Assembly: GCA_964430935.1 (NCBI GenBank)
Contig: CAYSHK010000028.1
Location: forward strand, 1 to 50,331
Length of the DNA stretch: 50,331 nucleotides
Direction: 5' to 3'
Source of the DNA: Thermopetrobacter sp964430935
GTDB lineage: Bacteria; Pseudomonadota; Alphaproteobacteria; Rhizobiales; Aestuariivirgaceae
Shown here: positions 28,431 through 35,788 of the stretch, piece by piece
Layout: each line of letters opens with the position of its first letter
How positions within the stretch are numbered: the stretch's first letter is position 1
The notes under the pieces: generated by a model
Database searches by the model: none
What the model saw: only the letters and a program-made list of their open reading frames with translations
Told to the model about the DNA's origin: nothing
Program-made: the position numbers and the translations under genes

Positions 28431-28724
28431 TCAGGCAATGTAGTTGACGTAGAGCCAGATGATCAGGCGCTGAAGGAAGATGATGCCGATCAGCGCCACC
28501 ATGGGCGAAAGATCCAGCCCGCCGAGGTCCGGCAGAAAGCGCCGGATGCGCCCCAGCACGGGCTCCACCAGGCGCGACAGCCCGTAGAGCACCTGGCGCA
28601 CGAACTGGTTGTGCGGATTGATGACGTTGAAGGCGATCAGCCAGCTGGCCACCACCCAGATGATGATGATCCAGAAATAGATGTCCAGGGCCGTCAGAAT
28701 CAGCCACAGGAAGGGATTGCTCAT
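28431..28724 (-). CDS. YggT family integral membrane protein
   Basis: A 97-residue protein with one hydrophobic segment at each end (about 5-32 and 74-95) and the conserved INPHNQFVRQVLYGLSRLVE loop with GRIRRFLPDLGGLDLSP between them. The family is implicated in osmotic or division-related roles in various bacteria, without a settled mechanism. GGAG lies 9 nt before the ATG. It is the first gene of the yggT-DUF167-folD operon. Confidence 0.92.
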   Translation of the reverse strand: MSNPFLWLILTALDIYFWIIIIWVVASWLIAFNVINPHNQFVRQVLYGLSRLVEPVLGRIRRFLPDLGGLDLSPMVALIGIIFLQRLIIWLYVNYIA

Positions 28725-28835
28725 GAAGGCGCTCCGGATTCCTCGCGTTGCGTTCGGCTACCAGATGTAGCCCCGCCCCGGGGCATGCGCAAGGCGCGCC
28801 CGGAGCCTTTTTTCGTCTCCCGCACCGCTCGTCGC

Positions 28836-28864
28836 TTGACACGGAGAGGGAGGCGGCATAGATG
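28836..28864 (+). promoter_or_regulatory. Promoter of tRNA-Ala
   Basis: TTGACA (28836-28841), 17 nt, TAGATG (28859-28864), ending 10 nt before the first base of the mature tRNA. Perfect -35 and close placement make this a convincing stable-RNA promoter. Confidence 0.7.
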
Positions 28865-28874
28865 AAGCCCACAC

Positions 28875-28950
28875 GGGGCCGTAGCTCAGTTGGGAGAGCG
28901 CAGCGTTCGCAATGCTGAGGTCAGGGGTTCGATCCCCCTCGGCTCCACCA
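28875..28950 (+). tRNA. tRNA-Ala (anticodon CGC)
   Basis: A 76-nt cloverleaf. The acceptor GGGGCCG pairs with CGGCTCC with the G3-U70 wobble that defines alanine tRNAs. The D stem is GCTC/GAGC, the anticodon stem CAGCG/TGCTG with loop TTCGCAA (anticodon CGC, reading GCG), and the T arm AGGGG-TTCGATC-CCCCT. CCA is encoded at 28948-28950. Confidence 0.96.
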
Positions 28951-29133
28951 TCCCCCCACGACTTCCCGCAGCCGTCCGTTTTCCCTTTCGCGGAAATCAC
29001 GGAAAGGCTCTCCGCCGGAATGGTATACGGACGGAAATATATAATACTAAAGTATGAATTGATTTTCCACTTTTCGGATATCTATCGTGCAGATGCAACC
29101 ATCACTTGTTCTGCTTCGAGGGGGGAGAGGAAC

Positions 29134-29883
29134 ATGCAAACTGCACGACTTGTGGGAGGGGCGTTGCTCGCCCTGTTGACGACGATGCCCGTTTCCGCCG
29201 AAGCGGGTGGTCCCCATTGGGGATACGGAGAGAAGGACGGCCCGGCCCACTGGGCCGAACTCTCGCCCGGGTACGCCATGTGCGGACAGGGGCGGAACCA
29301 GTCTCCCGTGGACATCTCGGATGCCGTCGAAGCCGACCTTCCGCCCGTCGCCTTCCACTACGGCGGCGCGGTGACGGAGGTCGTCAACAACGGACACACC
29401 ATCCAGGCGAACTACCGGCCGGGCTCGTACATCGAAGTGGACGGAAAGCGATTCGAGCTGAAACAGTTCCATTTCCACGCACCGAGCGAAAACCGCATCG
29501 GCGGGAAGTCCTTCCCGATGGAGGCGCATTTCGTCCACGCGGCCGAGGACGGAAGCCTCGCCGTGGTCGCCGTCCTCATGGATGTCGGCAAGACCAATCC
29601 CGCGCTGGACGCCCTGTGGAGAAAAATGCCCATGGAGCCCGGCGGAAAGAGCGTTCCGGACGGAGAGGTCCGGGCCGGGGACCTTCTGCCCGAAGATCGC
29701 GACTACTATCGCTACAACGGTTCCCTCACCACGCCGCCATGCACGGAAGGCGTGCTCTGGCTGGTCATGAAGGCGCCCATCGTCGTATCCGCCCAGCAGG
29801 TGGAGACTTTCCGGAAGGCCATGCACGACCATCCGGACAACCGTCCCCTGCAGCCGCTCAATGCCCGGGTCATTCTGAAATAG
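29134..29883 (+). CDS. Alpha-type carbonic anhydrase, exported
   Basis: A 249-residue enzyme with a signal peptide (about 1-24, cut near AEA). The zinc ligands are H113 and H115 (QFHFHAPSEN) and H132 (MEAHFVH); GNQ-type start QGRNQSPVDI and SLTTPPCTEGVLW complete the fold, with Cys50 and the Cys of PPC placed for the usual disulfide. It hydrates CO2 in the periplasm. GGGGAGAGGAAC precedes the ATG. The 183 nt between the tRNA and this gene are AT-rich, with a perfect TATAAT at 29040-29045 but no good -35. Confidence 0.95.
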   Translation: MQTARLVGGALLALLTTMPVSAEAGGPHWGYGEKDGPAHWAELSPGYAMCGQGRNQSPVDISDAVEADLPPVAFHYGGAVTEVVNNGHTIQANYRPGSYIEVDGKRFELKQFHFHAPSENRIGGKSFPMEAHFVHAAEDGSLAVVAVLMDVGKTNPALDALWRKMPMEPGGKSVPDGEVRAGDLLPEDRDYYRYNGSLTTPPCTEGVLWLVMKAPIVVSAQQVETFRKAMHDHPDNRPLQPLNARVILK

Positions 29884-29901
29884 ATCGGACCGGATGCAAA
29901 A

Positions 29902-29929
29902 AACCGCGACGCCGGAAGGCATCGCGGTT
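29902..29929 (-). terminator. Rho-independent terminator of rpsU
   Basis: An 8-bp perfect stem AACCGCGA/TCGCGGTT with an inner GCC-GGAA-GGC hairpin. On the minus strand it is followed directly by a T6 run (29898-29903), 62 nt past the rpsU stop. On the plus strand there is no T tract, so it mainly serves rpsU. Confidence 0.85.
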
Positions 29930-29990
29930 CTCATGCAAATCGTGACAATTTCCCGCTCGCCGGTCCTCGCGGCCCGGCGGGCCCGCCGGT

Positions 29991-30221
29991 TCAGCGGCGC
30001 TTCTTGCCGCCCTTGGGCAGCAGGCCCTCGCGCTGCAGCCTCTTGCGCTCCAGCTTGCGGGCGCGACGGATCGCCTCGGCCTTCTCCCTGGCGCGGCGCT
30101 CGGAGGGCTTCTCGTAGAACGCCCGGAGCTTCATCTCGCGGAAGATGCCTTCGCGCTGCATCTTCTTCTTCAGCGCCTTGAGGGCCTGGTCGATGTTGTT
30201 GTCGCGAACGATTACCTGCAC
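29991..30221 (-). CDS. rpsU: 30S ribosomal protein S21
   Basis: A 76-residue, very basic protein of the small subunit: QVIVRDNNIDQALKALKKK, then FREMKLRAFYEKPSERR and a Lys/Arg-rich tail ending GGKKRR. The GTG start at 30221 is the family start and has AGGTGA upstream; the reading frame stays open further but is not conserved. A good promoter lies about 130 nt upstream and a terminator follows. Confidence 0.95.
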   Translation of the reverse strand: MQVIVRDNNIDQALKALKKKMQREGIFREMKLRAFYEKPSERRAREKAEAIRRARKLERKRLQREGLLPKGGKKRR

Positions 30222-30347
30222 GTCTGTATCACCTGTCTTTCGATCTCGAGGGTTGATGCCAGTGGGTTTCGCAAGAATTCGCCCCGCCCATGGGCGGAAA
30301 CGCAGAAAACCGTTGCAAGAGGAGCCCCCCTTGCATCCGTCGTCCGG

Positions 30348-30376
30348 CTTATAGCGGAAACGTTCCCTCCTGTCGA
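30348..30376 (-). promoter_or_regulatory. Promoter of rpsU
   Basis: On the minus strand TCGACA (30371-30376), 17 nt, TATAAG (30348-30353). It begins 14 nt beyond the purK stop, so rpsU has its own start inside a run-through region; no terminator is seen between purK and rpsU. The 120-nt leader contains a TGCAAG/CTTGCA hairpin. Confidence 0.6.
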
Positions 30377-30389
30377 GAGGCAAGCCCCC

Positions 30390-31472
30390 TCACGTCGTCG
30401 GAGACAGACGCGTATAGTGTCCCATCTTGCGTCCGGGCCGCGCCTCGCGCTTTCCGTACAGATGCAGCACGGTGCCCGGTTCCGCCGCCAGCTCCTTCCA
30501 GCGCAGCACTTCGTCCCCCAGGATGTTGGTCATCACGCAGTCCCCGAGCCGGGCGGGATCTCCCAGCGGCCAGCCGCAGACGGCCCGGATGTGCTGCTCG
30601 AACTGGCTCACCGTGCAGGCCGCCTCCGTCCAGTGGCCGGAATTGTGCACGCGCGGAGCGATCTCGTTGATCACCAGCCGCTCCTCCGCCTCCTCGCGCA
30701 CCACGAAGAACTCCACGGCCAGCACGCCCTCGTAGTCCAGCGCATCCGCGATCCGGCGCGCCATGTCCACCGCCTGCCGCACCGTTCCCTCCCGCAGCCC
30801 GGACGGCACCGTGGATGTGCGCAGGATGTGGTTCTCGTGCACGTTCAGGGGCACGTCGAAAGCGGCGAACCCTCCCTCGGAGTTGCGCGCGGCGACGACG
30901 GAGACCTCGCAGTCGAAATCCACGAAGCCCTCGAGGATGCAGGGAACCTCGCCCAGCGCCTCCCAGGCGGAAAGGATCTCCTCTCCGGAACGCACCATCG
31001 CCTGCCCCTTGCCGTCATATCCGAAACGGCGCGTCTTGAGCACTGCGGGCATGCCGGTGATCCCGCCCGCCACGGCGGCGTCCACGGCGCTCTCCACATT
31101 GGCGAACGGGGCGACGGGCAGCCCCAGTCCGGACACGAAGCTCTTCTCCGTCCATCTGTCCTGCGTCGTCTCCAGGGCCTTGCGGGACGGTTTCAGCGGA
31201 CGCAGGGCCTCCAGACGGGCCACGGCCTCCGCCGGTATGTTCTCGAATTCGTAGGTGATCACGTCCACCGCCCCGGCGAAAGCCGCCAGCCGTTCCGCGT
31301 CCCCGTAGGGCGCGCAGGTATGCGCATGGGCCACCTCGAAGGCGGGATTGTCGCCCTCCGGCGCGTAGACATGCGCCTTCAGCCCCAGCCGCGCCGCCGC
31401 CATGGCCAGCATGCGGCCGAGCTGGCCGCCGCCAAGAATGCCCACAGTGCCGCCCGGGGCGACCACGGTCAT
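30390..31472 (-). CDS. purK: 5-(carboxyamino)imidazole ribonucleotide synthase
   Basis: ATP-grasp enzyme making N5-CAIR from AIR and bicarbonate in purine synthesis. The 360 residues start with TVGILGGGQLGRMLA, include KTRRFGYDGKGQ (ATP-binding loop) and NEIAPRVHNSGHWT (metal and substrate site). The ATG overlaps the purE stop by 4 nt (ATGA) and has GGGAGGG upstream. Confidence 0.96.
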   Translation of the reverse strand: MTVVAPGGTVGILGGGQLGRMLAMAAARLGLKAHVYAPEGDNPAFEVAHAHTCAPYGDAERLAAFAGAVDVITYEFENIPAEAVARLEALRPLKPSRKALETTQDRWTEKSFVSGLGLPVAPFANVESAVDAAVAGGITGMPAVLKTRRFGYDGKGQAMVRSGEEILSAWEALGEVPCILEGFVDFDCEVSVVAARNSEGGFAAFDVPLNVHENHILRTSTVPSGLREGTVRQAVDMARRIADALDYEGVLAVEFFVVREEAEERLVINEIAPRVHNSGHWTEAACTVSQFEQHIRAVCGWPLGDPARLGDCVMTNILGDEVLRWKELAAEPGTVLHLYGKREARPGRKMGHYTRLSPTT

Positions 31473-31975
31473 GCCGCGCCCTCCCCGTCGGAGGGAAACT
31501 CCGCCACGGAGGCCGTCTGCGCGGCCCGCCATTCGTCCAGGCGCGCGGCCAGCTCCGGATCCTCCAGCGCCAGCACCGCGGCCGCCAGCAGCGCCGCGTT
31601 CACCGCCCCCGCCCGGCCGATGGCCAGCGTACCCACCGGAACGCCCGCGGGCATCTGCACGATGGAGAGCAGACTGTCCTTGCCGGACAACGCCCGCGAC
31701 TGCACGGGAACGCCGAAGACGGGAAGCGGCGTCATCGCCGCCGTCATGCCCGGCAGATGCGCCGCCCCTCCCGCGCCGGCGATGATCACCTTGAAGCCCG
31801 CGTCGCGCGCCCCTTTCGCGAAGGCGTAGAGTCTGTCCGGCGTGCGGTGGGCGGAGACGATGCGCGCCTCGTGCGGCACCCCCAGCTCCTCCAGCACCTC
31901 GCAGGCGTTGCGCATGACCGGCCAGTCCGACTGGCTCCCCATGATGACCGCGACCAGCGGCTTTCCATCCTCCAT
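31469..31975 (-). CDS. purE: N5-carboxyaminoimidazole ribonucleotide mutase
   Basis: Converts N5-CAIR to CAIR. The 168 residues show the class I PurE signatures VIMGSQSDWPVM, SAHRTPDRL, IAGAGGAAHLPGM and LLSIVQMPAGVPVGTLAIG. AGAGGG lies 6 nt before the ATG. It is first in the purEK pair and divergent from the GGDEF-like gene. Confidence 0.97.
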   Translation of the reverse strand: MEDGKPLVAVIMGSQSDWPVMRNACEVLEELGVPHEARIVSAHRTPDRLYAFAKGARDAGFKVIIAGAGGAAHLPGMTAAMTPLPVFGVPVQSRALSGKDSLLSIVQMPAGVPVGTLAIGRAGAVNAALLAAAVLALEDPELAARLDEWRAAQTASVAEFPSDGEGAA

Positions 31976-32008
31976 GACAGCCCTCTACGGCGAATTGCGA
32001 ATGTCGTT

Positions 32009-32031
32009 AACGATGGATTTACCTTATCGTT
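32009..32031. repeat. Inverted repeat between purE and the GGDEF-like gene
   Basis: AACGAT (32009-32014) and ATCGTT (32026-32031), separated by 11 nt, in the 115-nt divergent space. Its position, 34 nt from the purE start and 60 nt from the other, suits an operator acting on one or both genes. No known consensus is matched with confidence. Confidence 0.4.
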
Positions 32032-32090
32032 GCCCGCGAACGCAACGGACGTTTATTGATGTACCGACGCAGCTGCGCGGAAAGGTCCCC

Positions 32091-32624
32091 ATGTCGCCAC
32101 CGTTCCCGACGATGAACGCCCGTCTCCGTCAGGCCTGCCAGCGTCTCGGACTGGCCCGGCACGAAATGCGCAAGCTCGCCCGGCTGGCGGAGAATCCGGA
32201 GGTGCTGGACTCGGAACTCCTGGTCTTCTCCGCGGAGGCCTTCCGCAGACATCTGCATACCCTGGTCTCGGAGGGCGGGGAGACGGCACCGCCCCATGCC
32301 CTGTGCATGTTCGCCCTGCGTGGCGAAGGGGTGGACCTGCATCACGCGGTCCAGATTCTCAACGGCGGCACGCGCGGACACGACATCGTTGCCCGCACCG
32401 GCCGAAACTGCTTCACCCTCCTGCTGGGCGACTGCCGCACGGCTGGCGCGCGGGCCGTGGCGCGACGGCTGGCACGGGACCTGCGGAAGGGCTGTTTCCC
32501 CGCCGGATCCGGCACCGTCCACTGGGCCGTGGACGATCTGCGGAACGCCATGCGGGACGGCCGCCCCCTGGAGCGTCTTGCCGGCCGTCTCGCCTTGGAA
32601 GAAAAGAAGATTCCGCTTTCATGA
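32091..32624 (+). CDS. Degenerate GGDEF-like domain protein
   Basis: A 177-residue protein I place only by pattern. SAEAFRRHL corresponds to the GGDEF-domain NRRAF region, ALCMFALRGEGVD to the central strand, and HDIVARTGRNCFTLLL to D-x-VAR-x-GGDEF-x-LLL, followed by a helix ARAVARRLARDL as in diguanylate cyclases. The signature is replaced by GRNCF (104-108) and the metal-binding Asp is absent, so cyclase activity is not expected. ATG at 32091 follows GGAAAGG. Two further ATGs (e.g. 32112) are possible. It could bind nucleotide or act as a scaffold. Confidence 0.6.
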   Translation: MSPPFPTMNARLRQACQRLGLARHEMRKLARLAENPEVLDSELLVFSAEAFRRHLHTLVSEGGETAPPHALCMFALRGEGVDLHHAVQILNGGTRGHDIVARTGRNCFTLLLGDCRTAGARAVARRLARDLRKGCFPAGSGTVHWAVDDLRNAMRDGRPLERLAGRLALEEKKIPLS

Positions 32625-32729
32625 ACTCCTGTTCATCTGTGTCCGGATATTCGACATGCCGACCACTTTGTGCAACACTGTGGAGGTTCGATACGACCCG
32701 TTCGTTCCACTGCAAAAAGGAGGTCCGGA

Positions 32730-32909
32730 ATGTCTCTGGAAGCGCACATCCAGGAATTGGAAGCCAGGCGGCAGCAGCTGAAGCAGCAGATCGCCGAACT
32801 GATGGCGCACCCCAGTGTGGACGACATCGAGATTGCCCGCCTGAAGCGGGAGAAATTGCATCTGAAGGACGAAATCGCGCGCCTGAAGAAGGAGCTCGGC
32901 GCGGCCTGA
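32730..32909 (+). CDS. DUF465/YdcH family small coiled-coil protein
   Basis: A 59-residue helical protein. Two heptad-rich stretches (AHIQELEARRQQLKQQIAEL and IARLKREKLHLKDEIARL) are joined by a short turn with HPSVDD, the DUF465 pattern. Its function is unknown. An ideal ribosome site (AAAAAGGAGG) precedes the ATG. The strong terminator at 33009-33053 ends the unit. Confidence 0.88.
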   Translation: MSLEAHIQELEARRQQLKQQIAELMAHPSVDDIEIARLKREKLHLKDEIARLKKELGAA

Positions 32910-33008
32910 GGACCGGCAGGCGCTTCATCCGGTCTGCATGACATGCGCCCACGCCCGCCCGCCGGGAACTCCGGCAGGAAGACGGGCCGTTGCGAAAGCG
33001 GATCGTCC

Positions 33009-33053
33009 GCCCCCTGCCCGCCGCCGCCACGCGGCCGGGAGGGGGCCGTTTTT
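33009..33053 (+). terminator. Rho-independent terminator after DUF465
   Basis: A long GC stem GCCCCCT(G)CCCG with CGGGAGGGGGC (one bulged G), an inner CGCC/GGCG-type arm, and a T5 run at 33049-33053. It ends transcription 100 nt past DUF465 and separates it from cbpA. Confidence 0.8.
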
Positions 33054-33151
33054 ATGTCCGCCCCCGTTGACTTCCCAGCCCCGGCGAACCACCTTTCGGG
33101 AAGAGTCGAGCGTGACGAACCGGAACCGCACCTTCCTTTTCGGGGTTTTCC

Positions 33152-34138
33152 ATGGAATTCAAGGACTACTACAAGATACTCGGCGTCGAGCGGACCGCTT
33201 CCGCGGACGAGATCAAGCGCGCCTACCGCAAGCTGGCCCGCAAGTACCACCCGGACATCAACAAGGAGCCGGGGGCCGAGGAGAAGTTCAAGGAGGTTTC
33301 CGAGGCCTACGAGGTGCTCTCCGATCCGGAGAAGCGCAAGGCCTACGACAAGTTCGGGGCCAACTGGCAGCACGGACAGGAGTTCCGGCCGCCGCCCGGA
33401 TGGGAGAGCGAATTCGGATTCGCCCGCGGTGGGGGCGACGCGAGGGCGGAGGGCTTCTCCGGTTTCGCCGGCGGAGGCGCATCCGGTTTCTCGGACTTTT
33501 TCGAGGAGCTCTTCGGACGCGCCCGCGGCGGCGGGTTCTCCGGCTTTTCCGGGCGCTCCGGCGGCATCCGCATGAAGGGCGAGGACGTCCACGCACGCGT
33601 GGTCATCGACCTGGCCGACGCCTACACCGGCGCCCAGAAGACCCTCACTCTCCGCATGCCCGAGACCGACGCCTCCGGGCATACCGTGCTGAAGGAGAAA
33701 ACCCTCAACGTGCGCATCCCCAAGGGGGTCAAGGAGGGCCAGCACATCCGCCTGAAGGGACAGGGCGGCCCCGGCGTCGGCGGCGGCGAGAACGGCGATC
33801 TCTATCTGGAGATCCGCTTCCGCGCGGACCGGCGTTTCCGCGTCGAGGGTCGAGACGTCTACCTCGATCTGCCGGTCGCCCCCTGGGAGGCCGCCCTCGG
33901 CGCGAAGGTGAAGGCCCCCACGCCCACCGGCGCGGTGGAGGTGAAGATCCCGCCCGGAACCCAGTGCGGCCGCAAGCTGCGCCTGAAGGGCAAGGGCATT
34001 CCGGGCCGCACCCCCGGCGACTTCTACGTGGTCGTCCAGGTGGTTCTGCCTCCGGCCGACACGGAAAAGGCCCGGGAGATCTACAGAACGATGGAACGCG
34101 AGCTGAACTTTGATCCGCGTAGCGGACTGGGAGTGTAG
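33152..34138 (+). CDS. cbpA: DnaJ-like co-chaperone CbpA
   Basis: A 328-residue class II J-protein: J domain (1-68, with HPD in KYHPDINKEPGA), a Gly/Phe-rich linker (about 85-140), then the two C-terminal beta domains for substrate binding (VRIPKGVKEGQHIRLKGQG; VKIPPGTQCGRKLRLKGKG). There is no zinc-finger cysteine cluster, separating it from DnaJ. It stimulates DnaK ATPase. The downstream neighbour is its dedicated inhibitor CbpM, 5 nt away, which supports the CbpA call. Confidence 0.93.
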   Translation: MEFKDYYKILGVERTASADEIKRAYRKLARKYHPDINKEPGAEEKFKEVSEAYEVLSDPEKRKAYDKFGANWQHGQEFRPPPGWESEFGFARGGGDARAEGFSGFAGGGASGFSDFFEELFGRARGGGFSGFSGRSGGIRMKGEDVHARVVIDLADAYTGAQKTLTLRMPETDASGHTVLKEKTLNVRIPKGVKEGQHIRLKGQGGPGVGGGENGDLYLEIRFRADRRFRVEGRDVYLDLPVAPWEAALGAKVKAPTPTGAVEVKIPPGTQCGRKLRLKGKGIPGRTPGDFYVVVQVVLPPADTEKAREIYRTMERELNFDPRSGLGV

Positions 34139-34143
34139 CCGCC

Positions 34144-34470
34144 ATGAGCAAGTATCCCGTCATCGTCGTCTCCGGCGAGATCATGGAGGAAGCCCCCGGC
34201 CTCACGCTGGCCGAGATGGCCGGGATCTGCGGCCTTCCTGCCGAACGGATCATGGAGTATGTGGAACTCGGCATCCTGGAGCCCACCGGCGCCACGGCGC
34301 GCCAGTGGCGCTTCCCCGCCGGTTCCGTCCCGCGCCTGATGAAGGCCGCCCGCCTGCAGCGCGATCTCGGGGTGGAGGCCTCGTCGCTGGCGCTGGTGCT
34401 CGATCTGCTGGACGAGATGGACCGTCTGCGCGCAAGGCTGCATCGCCTCTGCGCTCCCTTCGACGAATAG
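34144..34470 (+). CDS. cbpM: Chaperone modulator CbpM
   Basis: A 108-residue MerR-like helical protein: LTLAEMAGICGLPAERIMEYVELGILEP is the winged-helix part, followed by RLMKAARLQRDLGVEASSLALVLDLLDEMDRL. CbpM binds the J domain of CbpA and blocks its action. The spacing to cbpA (5 nt) implies co-translation. Confidence 0.9.
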   Translation: MSKYPVIVVSGEIMEEAPGLTLAEMAGICGLPAERIMEYVELGILEPTGATARQWRFPAGSVPRLMKAARLQRDLGVEASSLALVLDLLDEMDRLRARLHRLCAPFDE

Positions 34471-34554
34471 AGGGAGGCGGCGCTTGCACGCCGCCGCAAA
34501 TCCTTTAAGCTGCCCCGGAGTGGGGTTCAAGTTTCATTCCGGGGTCCGCACGGC

Positions 34555-34950
34555 ATGCGCTTCGTTTCGTCCTTCCCTCTGCTCGTCTTCGCCCTCATGG
34601 CCTTCAACCTGGTCTTCTGGAGCGGCTCCGTCGCCCTGGAGGACGAAGTGTTCCGCGCCGTCATGTCCTCGGGCGCCCTGCTGGTGCTGAGCGTGGCCGA
34701 TCTTCTGCTGCTGTTCTCCCTTCTTCTGCTGTTCCTGGAGATGCTGAAGTCGGCCGGATCCTCGAACGCCACCATTGCCGACCACATCCTTTCCACGGGT
34801 GTGTTCATCCTCGCCCTGGTGGAGTTCCTGCTGGTCCCGCAGGCCGGAAACGCGTCCTTCCTGATGCTGGTTGTGATCTGCTTCATGGATGTCGTGGCCG
34901 GCTACGCCGTTTCCATTCGCACCGCCAGACGCGACATCAGCATGAAGTGA
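34555..34950 (+). CDS. Hypothetical integral membrane protein
   Basis: A 131-residue protein with about four membrane helices (around 7-28, 37-62, 76-95, 98-117) and short charged loops; the last ten residues are basic. The frame is unbroken, and the long Leu/Phe runs argue that it is real. I do not recognise the family. It lies 84 nt after cbpM and 31 nt before marC, so it probably shares the marC transcript. Confidence 0.7.
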   Translation: MRFVSSFPLLVFALMAFNLVFWSGSVALEDEVFRAVMSSGALLVLSVADLLLLFSLLLLFLEMLKSAGSSNATIADHILSTGVFILALVEFLLVPQAGNASFLMLVVICFMDVVAGYAVSIRTARRDISMK

Positions 34951-34981
34951 GCGCCGGAAGGCAGATCAACGGGGAAGCGCC

Positions 34982-35638
34982 ATGGATCCGGCCATCGCAG
35001 AAGTCGTCGCGACATCCTTCGCCACCTTCTTCGTGATCATCGACCCGCTCGGGCTCACGCCGATGTTTCTGGCGCTGACCGCCCACATGCCCCTCCGGGA
35101 GCGCCGCCGCACCGCCGTGCGCGCCGTGGCCCTGAGCTTCGGCATCCTGCTGCTGTTCGCGCTCTTCGGGAAGTCCGTCCTGTCCTTCCTAGGCATCTCC
35201 CTTCCGGCATTCCGCATCGCCGGCGGCATACTGCTCTTCATCATGGCGCTGGAGATGCTGTTCGAGAAGCGCACCGAGCGCCGCAGGAAGAACGTCGAGA
35301 ACGCCACGCACGAGCACGAGGAGGCCGCCGACGGCACCGACGACCTGTGGGTCTTCCCCCTGGGCATCCCGCTCATATCCGGGCCCGGCGCGATCACCTC
35401 GGTGATCCTGCTGATGGGCGAGCATGCCGGACATCCCCTCGAACAGGCAATGGTCATCGGCGTGATGACGACCGTTCTGCTCGCCACGCTCGCCCTGTTC
35501 CTGCTCGTCACCCAGCTCGGCCACTTCATGAGCGACACGGCGACCCGCGCCATATCCCGCCTGCTGGGCATGATTCTCGCCGCGCTCGCCGTGCAGTTCG
35601 TTCTCACGGGTCTGAAATCGGCCGGTCTTGCTCCGTAG
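34982..35638 (+). CDS. MarC family integral membrane protein
   Basis: A 218-residue protein with six membrane helices and the MarC hallmarks FFVIIDPLGLTPMFLAL at the N-terminus and FPLGIPLISGPGAITSVILL after a charged central loop. Despite its name the family is not proven to act in multiple antibiotic resistance; its function is unknown. ACGGGGAAG lies upstream of the ATG. Confidence 0.92.
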   Translation: MDPAIAEVVATSFATFFVIIDPLGLTPMFLALTAHMPLRERRRTAVRAVALSFGILLLFALFGKSVLSFLGISLPAFRIAGGILLFIMALEMLFEKRTERRRKNVENATHEHEEAADGTDDLWVFPLGIPLISGPGAITSVILLMGEHAGHPLEQAMVIGVMTTVLLATLALFLLVTQLGHFMSDTATRAISRLLGMILAALAVQFVLTGLKSAGLAP

Positions 35639-35788
35639 TTTGGTCCAATTTTACCTGAAGTTAACCCTGTGCGGAGAATTTCGGGCACGCATGGCGCCCA
35701 TTCCCGCCATCCGTTCATGGTATCGCACCATTTTTCCACAACCATGGTCGCCACGGGGCGGGGGGTCGACATCTGGGACTTTGAACGC

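Noticed and set aside
28951..29133. Considered an integrase attachment site after tRNA-Ala
   Set aside because: No integrase gene and no second copy of the tRNA 3' end in the window; kept only as a low-interest observation.
30229..30336. 35-residue ORF in the rpsU leader ending 7 nt before the rpsU start
   Set aside because: It would start only a few nucleotides from the predicted transcript start and has no ribosome site; probably chance.
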